DNA from: Desulfobacterales bacterium
GTDB lineage: Bacteria; Desulfobacterota; Desulfobacteria; Desulfobacterales; 4be13
Direction of reading: 5' to 3'
DNA: 26,540 nucleotides
NCBI GenBank assembly: GCA_029940115.1
Contig: JAOZRQ010000014.1
Span: forward strand, 1 to 26,540
Position 1 is the stretch's first letter, and each line of letters starts with the position of its first letter. Position numbers and translations under genes: made by a program. This document shows, one piece after another, positions 1 to 8,513 of this stretch. The notes beneath the pieces were generated by a model that saw only the letters and a list, made by a program, of their open reading frames with translations, had not been told where the DNA came from and did no database searches.

Positions 1-59
1 ACAACAAACCAAGCAACAAACATTGCAGAAACTAAATTTGATTTACATGGGAGAATAAA

Positions 60-890
60 GTGCCCCCAATAAAACTCATGATAAACGGCATTCCCGGCAA
101 TATGGCGGTGAATGCGGCAAAACATGCGGCGGAAGATGGCCAGTTTGAAGTGATCCCCGCGTCACTGACTGGCCCTGAAATCAGAGAGACCGAATATCTG
201 CTGGATTCCCTCACCATCCGGCTGATTCACCCGGATGAGCGGGACCAAGCCATGGAAGATATAAAAGAGAGGGAACGCGAGTTTATCACCGTTGACTATA
301 CGCTTCCTTCAGCAGTGAATGAGAATGCGGAATTCTACTGCAAGCACAGCCTTCCCTTTGTGATAGGCACCACTGGCGGGGACAGAACGCTTCTTACGGA
401 TATCGTGAACGCCTCTTCCATCCCCGCGGTGATCGCACCGAACATGGCCAAGCAGATCGTGGGATTTCAGGCCATGATGGAATACGCGGCCACCACCTTT
501 CCCGGTCTTTTTGAGGGATACTCCCTTGAAATAAAGGAGAGCCATCAGAAAGCAAAGGCGGACACCAGCGGCACTGCAAAAGCCATTTCAAATTATTTCA
601 ACAAGTTGGGCGTTCCCTTTGGCGAAGAGGAGATTCAGAAGGAGCGTGACCCGGAGATCCAGAAAAACGTATGGGGAGTGCCGGAAGAATATCTTGACGG
701 ACACGGCTGGCACACCTACACCCTCATTTCAGACGACAACACCGTGACATTCACCTTCTCCCACAACGTAAACGGACGGGATGTCTATGCCAAAGGGACC
801 TTGGACGCGGCGATCTATCTGGCGGAGAAAGTCAATCAGGGGATCAGGGGGAAGGCATATTCCATGATTGATGTGCTGAAAAAGCTGTAA
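60..890 (+). CDS. dapB: 4-hydroxy-tetrahydrodipicolinate reductase, plant-type DapB
   Basis: This 276-aa cytosolic enzyme should catalyse NAD(P)H-dependent reduction of hydroxy-tetrahydrodipicolinate in the lysine/diaminopimelate pathway. A short nucleotide-binding turn (NGIPGNM, residues 9-15) opens the Rossmann domain. FVIGTTGG lies near 100-107 and the substrate-binding segment ESHQKAKADTSGTA at about 160-173. The C-terminal half (GVPEEYLDGHGWHTY, FSHNVNGRDVYAKGT, YSMIDVL) follows the plant DHDPR pattern (ESHQ...ASGTAKA) rather than the usual bacterial E(L/I)HHxxKxDxPSGTA. The GTG start at 60 is preferred because GGGAGA lies 5 nt upstream; the ATG at 78 would cut into the Rossmann fold. 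The stop codon lies inside a single AAGCTGTAAGCTCTAAG motif of the 7-nt repeat family seen elsewhere here. No operon partner is visible in the window. Confidence 0.9.
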   Translation: MPPIKLMINGIPGNMAVNAAKHAAEDGQFEVIPASLTGPEIRETEYLLDSLTIRLIHPDERDQAMEDIKEREREFITVDYTLPSAVNENAEFYCKHSLPFVIGTTGGDRTLLTDIVNASSIPAVIAPNMAKQIVGFQAMMEYAATTFPGLFEGYSLEIKESHQKAKADTSGTAKAISNYFNKLGVPFGEEEIQKERDPEIQKNVWGVPEEYLDGHGWHTYTLISDDNTVTFTFSHNVNGRDVYAKGTLDAAIYLAEKVNQGIRGKAYSMIDVLKKL

Positions 891-1103
891 GCTCTAAGTG
901 GAACCCGAGCTTCATGTGCCGGTAAGTTCTGATCCCCTTCCTGATACCAAAGGGACTGAACACACACGATTTGAAAAATCGTTATACGTTTGCTTGCCGC
1001 TCTGAAACCTTTTTTGAGGCCAAAGGAAATGCAAGGCCAATCCTGGGAATTTTTTAATCCTGCGAATCCTAGTTCAGACAATGGGGGAAGGGAGGTTCAT
1101 CCT

Positions 1104-2204
1104 TCATTCTTCCTTCAGCAATGGAATGAATTTGAGGTCCGCCTTTGGGAAGGGATAGGTGTCAATTTCATTCAGCCGGATCCAGCGGAAGTCCACCGGT
1201 CCGTCCAGCCTCACCCGGCCGGAGACGTGATGACACAGGAACACATCCATGAAAATCTTGAAGTGGGTGTACGCGTGTCGCACACGGGTGAGGTGGGAGT
1301 CAATCCCAATCACAAGATTCGTCTCCTCCCGGATTTCTCTGATGCAGGCCTGTTCGGGCGTCTCCTTCTCCCAGACCTTCCCTCCCGGAAATTCCCACAA
1401 ACCGCCCAGCAGGCCCTCGGGTTTTCGGCGGGTGATCAGCATCCGGCCCTTTTTGCGGACCACCCCCGCGGCCACATGACATTCCGGGGTCGGCTTCCCC
1501 TTGATCCGTTTCGGATATTCCCCCACCTTCCCATTCTGAAACGCGAGGCAGAAGGAGCGAATCGGACAGATGCCACATTCCGGATGTCTCGGCTTGCAAA
1601 TCAGGGCACCCAGTTCCATCATCGCCTGATTGAAAAGCCCGGGCGGGGAGGACCCCATCAGCCGGCCCGCGGTCTCTCTGAACCATTTGTGGGACCGGGA
1701 CTGGTTCACCGCCGCGTCCGTCTGAAACACCCGGGCCAGCACACGCTTCACATTCCCGTCCGCGACCGCGTGTACCCCGTCAAAGGCGATGCTCTGGACC
1801 GCGGAGGCGATGTAGTCCCCCACCCCGGGGAGTCTCCGAAACCCTTCAAAATTGTCGGGGACTTCCCCGTCGTGTTCCGTCAGAACCATGTTCGCGGCCC
1901 GGTGCAAATTCCTTGCCCGTGCATAATATCCCAGACCCTCCCACAATTTCAGCACATCCTGCAAATCGGCCCGCGCCAAAGATGCCAAGTCGGGGAAACA
2001 TTCCAGAAATCGTTGGTAATAGGGGATGACCGTCCTCACCTGAGTCTGCTGGAGCATTACCTCCGAGACCCATATGTGATACGGATCACCAGCTCCCCGC
2101 CAAGGGAGTTGGCGATGGTGCGTCTTGTACCATTGGATCAGCCGGTCTCGGATTTGGACGATCTCCTTGGGTTTCACTGAGGCAAACTCCGTTAAGCGAT
2201 GCAT
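1104..2204 (-). CDS. mutY: A/G-specific adenine DNA glycosylase MutY with C-terminal Nudix domain
   Basis: This 366-aa base-excision repair enzyme removes adenine mispaired with 8-oxoguanine. Visible are the catalytic Glu in SEVMLQQTQV (E48), the helix-hairpin-helix LPGVGDYIASAV (125-136), the catalytic Asp in VADGNVKRV (D149), and the 4Fe-4S cluster cysteines with C-x6-C-x2-C-x5-C spacing (C203, C210, C213, C219). The C-terminal domain carries an almost complete Nudix box (G274...E280...REIREET, 289-295). The start is supported by GAGAG four nucleotides upstream, and that site overlaps the stop of the preceding receiver gene (7-nt gap), so the two are probably co-transcribed. Length and motif order are typical of the family. 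The well-preserved Nudix box is noted separately. Confidence 0.95.
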   Translation of the reverse strand: MHRLTEFASVKPKEIVQIRDRLIQWYKTHHRQLPWRGAGDPYHIWVSEVMLQQTQVRTVIPYYQRFLECFPDLASLARADLQDVLKLWEGLGYYARARNLHRAANMVLTEHDGEVPDNFEGFRRLPGVGDYIASAVQSIAFDGVHAVADGNVKRVLARVFQTDAAVNQSRSHKWFRETAGRLMGSSPPGLFNQAMMELGALICKPRHPECGICPIRSFCLAFQNGKVGEYPKRIKGKPTPECHVAAGVVRKKGRMLITRRKPEGLLGGLWEFPGGKVWEKETPEQACIREIREETNLVIGIDSHLTRVRHAYTHFKIFMDVFLCHHVSGRVRLDGPVDFRWIRLNEIDTYPFPKADLKFIPLLKEE

Positions 2205-2211
2205 ACAACTC

Positions 2212-2730
2212 TCATTTTTTTTCAGCCAGCCGCTTTTCCATGGCGGACAGGCGGCTTTGCAGATCCGCGACCATCATCTCCAGTTCCCGTATGGTCTGGC
2301 CGGCTTTGTTTTCGGTGATGTCCATCGCCTCACGCAGATCGTCGGCGTCCTTGATCAGCGATTTCATCTGACGGATCTTCTCCAAGCGGAGGTTCAGCTC
2401 CTCAAAATTCACCGGCTTCTGGAGGTAGTCTGCGGCCCCCTTTTTCATGGCGGTCACCGCGCTGGCAACGGTGGCATGGCTGGTCATCAGAATGACCTCG
2501 GTATCCCTGTCCGCGGCCTTGACCGCCTCAAGCAGGTCAATCCCATCCATGTCTCCGGGCATCTTCAGATCGGTGACGACCCCATCAAACGGATATTTTG
2601 AGATAAGATCAAGGGCATCGGCCCCGTTGCCAGCCGTCTCCACCTGATGACCCGCCTTTTCAATCGCCTTTTTCGTTATCGAAAGCAGAAAATGATCGTC
2701 ATCAACCACGAGTATTCTAAGATTTTTCAT
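2212..2730 (-). CDS. Stand-alone response-regulator receiver with C-terminal coiled coil
   Basis: This 172-aa protein has a complete CheY-like receiver domain (residues 1-120): acidic cluster DDD 10-12, phospho-acceptor D54 in TDLKMP, T83 in MTSH, and K105 in LQKPV. The remainder (about 110-172) is heptad-rich and predicted to be coiled coil; there is no DNA-binding or enzymatic output domain. AGGGG lies 6 nt before the ATG, at the edge of the upstream repeat array. It follows cheR on the same strand and directly precedes mutY. From its position it could accept phosphate from the CheA-like kinase, or act as a scaffold through the coiled coil. No pairing can be proven from sequence. Confidence 0.85.
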   Translation of the reverse strand: MKNLRILVVDDDHFLLSITKKAIEKAGHQVETAGNGADALDLISKYPFDGVVTDLKMPGDMDGIDLLEAVKAADRDTEVILMTSHATVASAVTAMKKGAADYLQKPVNFEELNLRLEKIRQMKSLIKDADDLREAMDITENKAGQTIRELEMMVADLQSRLSAMEKRLAEKK

Positions 2731-2740
2731 CGGTCACCCC

Positions 2741-2836
2741 TGATGCGTGATGCGTGATGCGTGATTCGTGACTCGTGATGCGTGACTCGTGATTCATGAT
2801 TCGTGAACAGCATCTGTTTTCACGTTTCACGTCTCA
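2741..2836. repeat. 7-nt tandem array (GTGATGC/GTGACTC) with opposed arm, between cheR and the receiver gene
   Basis: Roughly ten imperfect 7-nt units (TGATGCG, TGACTCG, TGATTCG) run on the plus strand from 2741. They are followed by a short opposed arm (TTTCACGTTTCACGTCTCAC, ending 2836), so the transcript can fold into a long hairpin centred near 2808. The cheR stop codon is the first triplet of the opposed arm. It is the same family as the array at 18051-18350. Confidence 0.85.
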
Positions 2837-3664
2837 CCTCAACTGATAAAAAAATGCCCGCTGATGTCTCTCTGGCTTGAACCTGGAGCAGACATTCACC
2901 ACAGATTCTGTGGAACCGGTGATGAGTCGGCCCCCGCGAGCCATCACCGTCGCGAGGTTGTCAAAGAGTCTCTTTTGCCCTTCCGCGTCAAAGTAGATGG
3001 CGACGTTTCTGCAAAACACGATGTCAAACACGCCTGACCCCCTCAGCGGCTGCATCAGATGATGGGTCTTGAAAGTCGTCATGGCTCTCAGGTCATCCCT
3101 GATCTGCCAGTTGTTTCCCATTGGAACAAAAAACCGCCGCAGTCGGATCGAGGAGAGCCCCCGGTCCGTCTCAAAGCGATGATATGTCCCACTCTCGGCT
3201 TGGGCAATGGCGGTCGCGGAGATGTCTGTTCCCAAGAGTGTGATCGCATATTTTCTCAAGTCGGACAAGGTCTCCCGCAACATCATGGCGATGCTGTAAA
3301 TCTCCTGCCCTGTGGCGCATCCTGCACTCCAGATGCGAATCGGCAGGGGGGATTCGGCTTCCCGCATGGCGACAATATCCGGGAGAAGTTTCTCATGAAG
3401 CAGGTCAAAGGGCCAAGCATCCCTGAAAAAGAGGGTCTCATGGGTGACAATCGCCTCAATGATCTTGTTCTCCAAGGATTTGCCAGTGTCTGCCCTTGCT
3501 TTGCGATATAATGCCATGTAAGAATCACAATCCTGTTCCCTCATCAGATTTTTCAGCCGTGTTTCAATGAGATAGGCTTTTCTCTGGTCCAGACAAAGGC
3601 CGGATATCTGCCGGACATATTCGGCAAAGACCTTGAACTCATCCTGTGTGATCTTAATCATCAT
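2834..3664 (-). CDS. cheR: CheR-type chemoreceptor glutamate methyltransferase
   Basis: This 276-aa cytosolic protein should transfer methyl groups from S-adenosylmethionine to glutamates of chemoreceptors (adaptation). It has the N-terminal helical CheR domain (about 5-70), VTHETLFFRD (family motif T-x-E-T-x-F-F-R), the SAM-binding loop IWSAGCATGQEIYSIAM, the acidic-loop region GTDISATAIAQA, and FDIVFCRNVAIYF. There is no TPR or pentapeptide-binding extension. Its tandem ATG codons lie inside the last codons of the upstream chemoreceptor gene (11-bp overlap), so translation is probably coupled. No cheB is visible. The stop codon coincides with the start of a 7-nt repeat array. Confidence 0.93.
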   Translation of the reverse strand: MMIKITQDEFKVFAEYVRQISGLCLDQRKAYLIETRLKNLMREQDCDSYMALYRKARADTGKSLENKIIEAIVTHETLFFRDAWPFDLLHEKLLPDIVAMREAESPLPIRIWSAGCATGQEIYSIAMMLRETLSDLRKYAITLLGTDISATAIAQAESGTYHRFETDRGLSSIRLRRFFVPMGNNWQIRDDLRAMTTFKTHHLMQPLRGSGVFDIVFCRNVAIYFDAEGQKRLFDNLATVMARGGRLITGSTESVVNVCSRFKPERHQRAFFYQLR

Positions 3665-5687
3665 TGTTCACTTTGAATCGGTCCATCAGATCAAGAAGTG
3701 CTCTGGCAAGCCGTTCAATTTCTGCGGCAGACGCGTCCATGCGATCGGCGCCGCCCTGATCTTCAGCCTGATCGTCCTTTCGGCCGGCTGCGATGCCCAC
3801 ACGCATGGACACATCATTGATCCCTTGGGCCAATTGCGCCATGGAATATGCGATGTCATCGGCACGGGTGTTGGCTTGGGCCGCGTGAGAGGCGATCTCG
3901 TTGGACGCCTTCATCTGTTCCTCCAACACGGCGGTGATGATCTCGGATGAACGACTGAAACTGTTGATGATACCCGACACCTCTCCGATGACGGCAACCG
4001 CCTGCTCGCTGTTTGTCTGCATGTCGGAGATGCGGACCGCGATATCATCCGCGGCTTGCGTGCTTTGACGGGCAAAGGTCTTGATTTCGTTGGCGACCAC
4101 GGCAAACCCTTTGCCGGCATCCCCCGCGGACGCGGCCTCGATGTCCGCGTTCAAAGCGAGAAGCGTGGTTTTGTCTGCGATCTTTTTGATCAGATCGGTC
4201 ACCTCGCCGACCTGTTTGGCAGCTCTCCCGAGCGACGCCATGGTGTCTTGGGCCTTTCCTGCCATTTGGACGGCCTCTTCCGAAATGTGCGAGCCTCTAT
4301 GCGCGTTGGCCCCCACCTCGTTCATGGATGCGGACATCTCCTCTATCGCACTGGCCACCGTCGTATTGCTCTGCAACATCTGATTCGCCGATTCTGACAC
4401 ATTGCTGGCGCTGAGACTGATCTCCTCGGTGGTGGCGGATATCGCACCAATGTTCTGTGTCATATCCTCAGACGCTGTGACCAAGGCATTTCCACTGGAT
4501 TTCACCTCACCTGTGATGGTACTGAAGTTGAGAACCATATGATTGACAGTGCCCATCAGCCTGCCAATCTCATCCTTTCTCCGGATGGCAAGCGTTTCGG
4601 AAAGATCACCGTCTGCAACCCGCTCCAAAAATGCGACAATGTCCGAGAGGGGCTTCACAATGAATTCGGAAAACATGAGGAAATTGCTCAACCCGAGCAG
4701 AATCAGCGTGAAGATCAGAGTTCCGACGAGGATCAGGCTGGCCTTGCGAATCAAACCTTCCTCAACGGCAATTTCCGACGCATACACGATGATTCCGATC
4801 TGTCGGCCATTGTAGTCCTTCACCGGAAAGGCGTTCAGCAGATGCTCCCGCTTTGTGAGAAATACCGGTCCGTCCCTGCCCTGATCCAGCAGACTCACAT
4901 CCACCAGATCCTTGTCCGGCAGTTTGCCTGTTCCGTAAATATGGACATATTTCCCCTGAATCACCGGGAAGACCGAGGGATCCTGGATGATGGGAAGCCT
5001 GTCCGCATTCATGAAGAGAGACAGATGTTGCCGGTCGCCATGTTGGATCATGCTGTTCAAAATCGGATTGAAATCTATCAGGACTTCCACAGACCCGAGG
5101 GGGGCTCTCTCGGAAGAAGGGATAGGCGCAATGCCGCGTATGACAAAACCGCCTCGTCCCAGTTCGATTCCCCGCACGGGGCGATTCAGTCGGTTCACAT
5201 CAAGTACCGTGCCACGAAATTCCGAAAGGTCATCGGAAATGTCCCTCCACGTCCCATCTCGTCTGCTCTGCTTCTCTCGCCACATTCTGACCAGGCTGTG
5301 GCCGTTGGGGAGATGAAAATGGAGCTTCAATTTTTCTCCCTCAAAGACCTCCGAATATCCTTCCATGAGGGGCTTCAATTCCCGACGCAGCATTTCACGG
5401 GCAGCCTGCCCCTTTTCATCGGCCTCATCTTCGATGTTGCCGCCGTGGGCCAGCTGGTATGCCTGAATGACAGCCGGAAGTCTGGTGAAGAGAGCCGCGG
5501 TCTCAAGTGCCTTGGCCGAAGCAAAATCAACAGCGTTCAATATTTGTTGGGTCTTGTTCTCCGTCATATCCTTGAACGTCTGATTTCTCAGATGGGACAA
5601 CTGACTCTCCATCATCTGATATCCTAAAAAGGCAAGCCCCACACCGATGAGAACCATCGGGATCAATATCTTCAGTCTAATGCTCAT
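3654..5687 (-). CDS. Methyl-accepting chemotaxis protein with large periplasmic sensor (dCache-like)
   Basis: This 677-aa membrane receptor has TM1 at about residues 7-24, a periplasmic domain at about 28-315, TM2 at 315-339, a HAMP domain at about 340-392, and a cytoplasmic coiled coil with the hairpin tip at about 503-540 (LLALNADIEAASAGDAGKGF...). The periplasmic part contains LHFHLPNGHSLVRMW followed by GIELGRGGFVIRGIAPI, which resembles the double-Cache dCache_3 family; the ligand is unknown. I chose the start at 5687 because GGAGAG lies 6 nt upstream; in-frame ATGs at 5693 and 5714 are possible, the last overlapping the cheA stop. Its 3' end overlaps cheR. With the CheA-like kinase upstream and cheR downstream it is probably the dedicated input of this cluster. 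Confidence 0.92.
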   Translation of the reverse strand: MSIRLKILIPMVLIGVGLAFLGYQMMESQLSHLRNQTFKDMTENKTQQILNAVDFASAKALETAALFTRLPAVIQAYQLAHGGNIEDEADEKGQAAREMLRRELKPLMEGYSEVFEGEKLKLHFHLPNGHSLVRMWREKQSRRDGTWRDISDDLSEFRGTVLDVNRLNRPVRGIELGRGGFVIRGIAPIPSSERAPLGSVEVLIDFNPILNSMIQHGDRQHLSLFMNADRLPIIQDPSVFPVIQGKYVHIYGTGKLPDKDLVDVSLLDQGRDGPVFLTKREHLLNAFPVKDYNGRQIGIIVYASEIAVEEGLIRKASLILVGTLIFTLILLGLSNFLMFSEFIVKPLSDIVAFLERVADGDLSETLAIRRKDEIGRLMGTVNHMVLNFSTITGEVKSSGNALVTASEDMTQNIGAISATTEEISLSASNVSESANQMLQSNTTVASAIEEMSASMNEVGANAHRGSHISEEAVQMAGKAQDTMASLGRAAKQVGEVTDLIKKIADKTTLLALNADIEAASAGDAGKGFAVVANEIKTFARQSTQAADDIAVRISDMQTNSEQAVAVIGEVSGIINSFSRSSEIITAVLEEQMKASNEIASHAAQANTRADDIAYSMAQLAQGINDVSMRVGIAAGRKDDQAEDQGGADRMDASAAEIERLARALLDLMDRFKVNNDD

Positions 5688-5710
5688 CTGCATCTCTCCA
5701 TTCTCCAGCA

Positions 5711-8035
5711 TCAAGCATCCAGTTTCAACAGTTCCGACACCCTTGCCAGCAACCGCTCTCGGTCGATTTTCTTCTCATACGCGTCAAACCCGAGTTTTTC
5801 GGCCTTTTCTCTGTGTTCCGAGGAATCGAGCGCGGTCAGGGCGATGGCCGGCACATGTCTGTGTCTCTCATTGGCCCGAATCGCTTGGATGAAGGCCCAT
5901 CCGTCCATTTCCGGCATTTCGATATCCGACACGATCAGATCAACCGTCGCCTCCTCCAAGATTTCCAGCGCGTTTTCGCCATGCTCCGCGGTGACGATGC
6001 TGTAATTCTCCGATTCCAGATACCCTTTCACCAAGCCACGGAAGAAGAGGCTGTCTTCCACCAGCAGAATTCGGCAGACCGACTCCTCTGGCCTTTCATT
6101 TCCCATGATTCGGGCGTCTGGATCCGCCTTTTCAAGCAACCGATAGACATCCGGGAACAGGGTCATCCGATCTTGGATGATGCCTGAGCCGAGAATCCCG
6201 TCCTCTGTATGACTCTTCTCATTCAGCGTCAAGGGGGCAGGAAAGACGTCTATGAGCCGGGAGATGAGGATTCCAAAAGGCCGGGACTTGTGCCGGGGCA
6301 GGAGCAGATACACCTCCTCCCTTTCGTCGCAGGGGGAGACGTCGAGCAGCCGATCCATCCGCAGAAGAAGGGTGGGTACCCCGTTGATGGGGATGTATTC
6401 CTTGTCTCCGACTCGTTCCATCCGATCCGGTGATATCTCCTCCACCCGGCGGATCAGCAGCAGGGGCACGGCAAACCGTTCCTTGACGCCGCTTTTGAAT
6501 ACGAGGACCCGCTGGGTGTCTGTCCCATCCGAGGAGATGTTCTTCTCCGATTCCTTTTCATCCGCGGCGATCACTTCCACGCCGGTGTGGGACGCGATGC
6601 CTTGGATGTCAAGGACCAGCGCGATGGTTCCGTCGCCCATGATCGTCGCGCCCGAATAGATGCCCAAGGACTTGAGTTTCGGGTGCATGGGGCTGACCAC
6701 GATCTCTTCCGAACCCAAGACTTGATCCACGACGATTCCAAACCGTTTGTTGTCGTTTTTCACCACCGCGAACAGAAGGCTCTGGCGGCGGATCCCGCTC
6801 GTTTCCATCAATCCTGTCTTCGCGAGCCGGCTGTATGTTTCGACAATCTCCGAACGGGTCTCTTCCATGAATTTTTCAGGTTTGGCCAACACCTCCTTCA
6901 TGCGCACCATCGGCACCAGCATGTTTCTGAGGCGGCAGATCTCCTCCAGCCCGGCGTACTCAATGCGGGTGAATATTTCATCGTCGTAGAGGCATACCAG
7001 CTCATCCACACCGGCTTTGGGGATGGCATATTTTTCGGCGCCGATGCGGACCATCAGGCAAGGGATGATGGAGAGCGTCAGCGGCAGTTTCAGACGGATG
7101 GTCACGCCCCGGTCCTTCATGGACGAGATGTCAACGGAGCCGCCTTGCTGCTCCAGGCCGGACATCACCCGGTCCATGGTCGGTGAAAAACCGGGCATCG
7201 TGATGAGGGACGGGATATCCTTTTCGCTCATCCCCTCCAGTGCCGCCCGGGTCTTCACCCCTTCCTTCAAGGCCTTCTGTTTGACAGAGGACTCGTCAAT
7301 TCCCCTTCCGTCATCCTGAATCAGAATATTGACTTGGCCCGATTCGTAAAACGCACTCACACAGATGACACCGATCTCCGGCTTGCCGGATTCATATCTT
7401 TCCGAAGGGGGTTCGATCCCGTGGTCACATGCGTTTCGGACCAGACTGGCAAGGGGGGTGGGCAGAGAGTCGAGGATGCGCTTGTCGAGTTCCACGTCTG
7501 CCCCTTCGGTTTCCAGGCGGATGAACTTTCGGAGTCTCTGCGACTCGGTGGTGATGATATTGGGAAGCGTTGCGAACACGTTGCCGACTGGTTGCATCCG
7601 GGTCTGCATGATCCGCTCCTGAAGCGAGCTGGTCACCATGTCGAGGTTCTGAAGAAAGCCGCTCGTCTTTCCATCAAGATGAAGGGCATCTCTGAACCCC
7701 TCGATCAGCTGGTTCCGTGTCAGCACCAGTTCGCTGGTCAGGTTCATCACCTCGGTGAGCAGATCCTCCCTGACCTGCATGGTTCCTTCGGTGACTGCGC
7801 TTTTCAGGAGCTTGTTGGTCTGGATCAGCTCCTCATTGATCCGGCGCATCTCCAGTTCCTGCTTGTCACTCCGTTTCATCAGAAAACGGTGCTGTTTGTG
7901 AAGCTTTTTATACGATTTTGTCAAGGAGGAAAAGGCTTTGAACAGCTCGTTGTCCTTATGCGCCTTGTTCGCCAATATCGCTTGGGCTTCCTCAAGGGCA
8001 TTTTCCTCATCTGTTTGAAGAGAAGGTCTGCTCAT
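5711..8035 (-). CDS. CheA-like hybrid kinase: no Hpt domain, two CheW-like domains and a receiver
   Basis: This 774-aa protein starts with a coiled coil (about 8-85) where CheA normally has its phosphorylatable Hpt/P1 domain; no H-box (HTLKG type) is present. It continues with a P3 dimerisation segment (88-150, EVMNLTSELVLTRNQL) and a P4 ATPase domain with N box (LVRNACDHGIEPP, 198-210) and G1 box (DDGRGID, 241-247). After MPGFSPT (280-286) the expected GRGVGMD glycine box is missing and the chain runs directly into MDRVMSGLEQQGGSVDI, a deletion of about a dozen residues in the ATP lid. A CheW/P5 domain (about 322-485), a second CheW-like domain (about 508-637) and a receiver (654-774, D704, lysine near 755) follow. 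The ATG at 8035 has GGAAA upstream; a TTG at 8047 is less likely. It might be a scaffold, or a kinase acting with an Hpt protein encoded elsewhere. Confidence 0.88.
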   Translation of the reverse strand: MSRPSLQTDEENALEEAQAILANKAHKDNELFKAFSSLTKSYKKLHKQHRFLMKRSDKQELEMRRINEELIQTNKLLKSAVTEGTMQVREDLLTEVMNLTSELVLTRNQLIEGFRDALHLDGKTSGFLQNLDMVTSSLQERIMQTRMQPVGNVFATLPNIITTESQRLRKFIRLETEGADVELDKRILDSLPTPLASLVRNACDHGIEPPSERYESGKPEIGVICVSAFYESGQVNILIQDDGRGIDESSVKQKALKEGVKTRAALEGMSEKDIPSLITMPGFSPTMDRVMSGLEQQGGSVDISSMKDRGVTIRLKLPLTLSIIPCLMVRIGAEKYAIPKAGVDELVCLYDDEIFTRIEYAGLEEICRLRNMLVPMVRMKEVLAKPEKFMEETRSEIVETYSRLAKTGLMETSGIRRQSLLFAVVKNDNKRFGIVVDQVLGSEEIVVSPMHPKLKSLGIYSGATIMGDGTIALVLDIQGIASHTGVEVIAADEKESEKNISSDGTDTQRVLVFKSGVKERFAVPLLLIRRVEEISPDRMERVGDKEYIPINGVPTLLLRMDRLLDVSPCDEREEVYLLLPRHKSRPFGILISRLIDVFPAPLTLNEKSHTEDGILGSGIIQDRMTLFPDVYRLLEKADPDARIMGNERPEESVCRILLVEDSLFFRGLVKGYLESENYSIVTAEHGENALEILEEATVDLIVSDIEMPEMDGWAFIQAIRANERHRHVPAIALTALDSSEHREKAEKLGFDAYEKKIDRERLLARVSELLKLDA

Positions 8036-8065
8036 AAGACTTTCCAAATTCTGATATCATCGAAG

Positions 8066-8131
8066 GACCTCCGAGGTTTTGGAAACCTTCAAAAGTCCTC
8101 CGAGGTTTTGGAAACCTCGGAGGTCTGTGAG
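8066..8131. repeat. Hairpin repeat CCTCCGAGG...CCTCGGAGG between siaC and cheA
   Basis: Two tandem copies (from 8066 and 8094) contain CCTCCGAGGTTTTGGAAACC. The second forms a near-perfect stem closed by GACCTCCGAGG-type arms and starts a few bases after the siaC stop. In the direction of transcription it is followed by a short T-rich stretch, so it might be a weak terminator or an mRNA-stabilising stem. A close relative (GACCTACGAGG arms) is the core of the element at 20542-20632. Confidence 0.7.
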
Positions 8132-8138
8132 GTTCAGG

Positions 8139-8513
8139 TCAATAAGTGATCAGCTCAAAAGGCAGGCTCAGATCCTCGGCAAAGTCCTCCCCCATTTCCT
8201 GGATGTTGTAATCGGACGACTCATAATACCAGTTGACCATGACCTTGCCGCCGCCTTCATGAAATTCCTCAAGTGTCTCCAAAATGTCAAGGATGTGCTT
8301 TGTTGATGTCGAATTCAGATAATTGAACCTCAGATTCAAGGTGATCGGCTTTCCAACTTCTGAAATATATGCTTCCAGCCATCTGTTGATCGGCTGAAAA
8401 AAACGGGATGCGTTTTCCGGGTAAGAGATGCCCTCCATCTCAAGAACCCCTGTCTCCCCATTGAGATTAACGCCCAGTGTGTTGTCGGTGGGCTTTATGA
8501 CCACTTTTTCCAT
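8139..8513 (-). CDS. siaC: SiaC-family regulatory phosphoprotein (DUF1987)
   Basis: This 124-aa cytosolic protein resembles SiaC, the switch protein phosphorylated by SiaB in the SiaABCD pathway of Pseudomonas. The Ser/Thr-rich segment NLRFNYLNSTSTKHILDIL (about 60-78) matches the family's phosphorylation region (Thr68 in P. aeruginosa SiaC); here S68, T69, S70 and T71 are candidates. GISYPENASRFFQPI and the acidic C-terminus (QEMGEDFAEDLSLPFEL) are also typical. The start at 8513 is chosen because AAGGAGG lies about 9 nt upstream; a longer frame to 8570 would only extend into siaB. It overlaps the 3' end of siaB by 47 bp, so the two are coupled. No SiaA phosphatase or SiaD cyclase is seen beside it. 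Confidence 0.82.
   Translation of the reverse strand: MEKVVIKPTDNTLGVNLNGETGVLEMEGISYPENASRFFQPINRWLEAYISEVGKPITLNLRFNYLNSTSTKHILDILETLEEFHEGGGKVMVNWYYESSDYNIQEMGEDFAEDLSLPFELITY

Noticed and set aside
990..2180. 396-residue plus-strand frame
   Set aside because: It is antisense to mutY, whose motifs are complete; the plus-strand translation has no recognisable domain.
4539..5627. 362-residue plus-strand frame
   Set aside because: It is antisense to the chemoreceptor gene with clear TM, HAMP and signalling domains.
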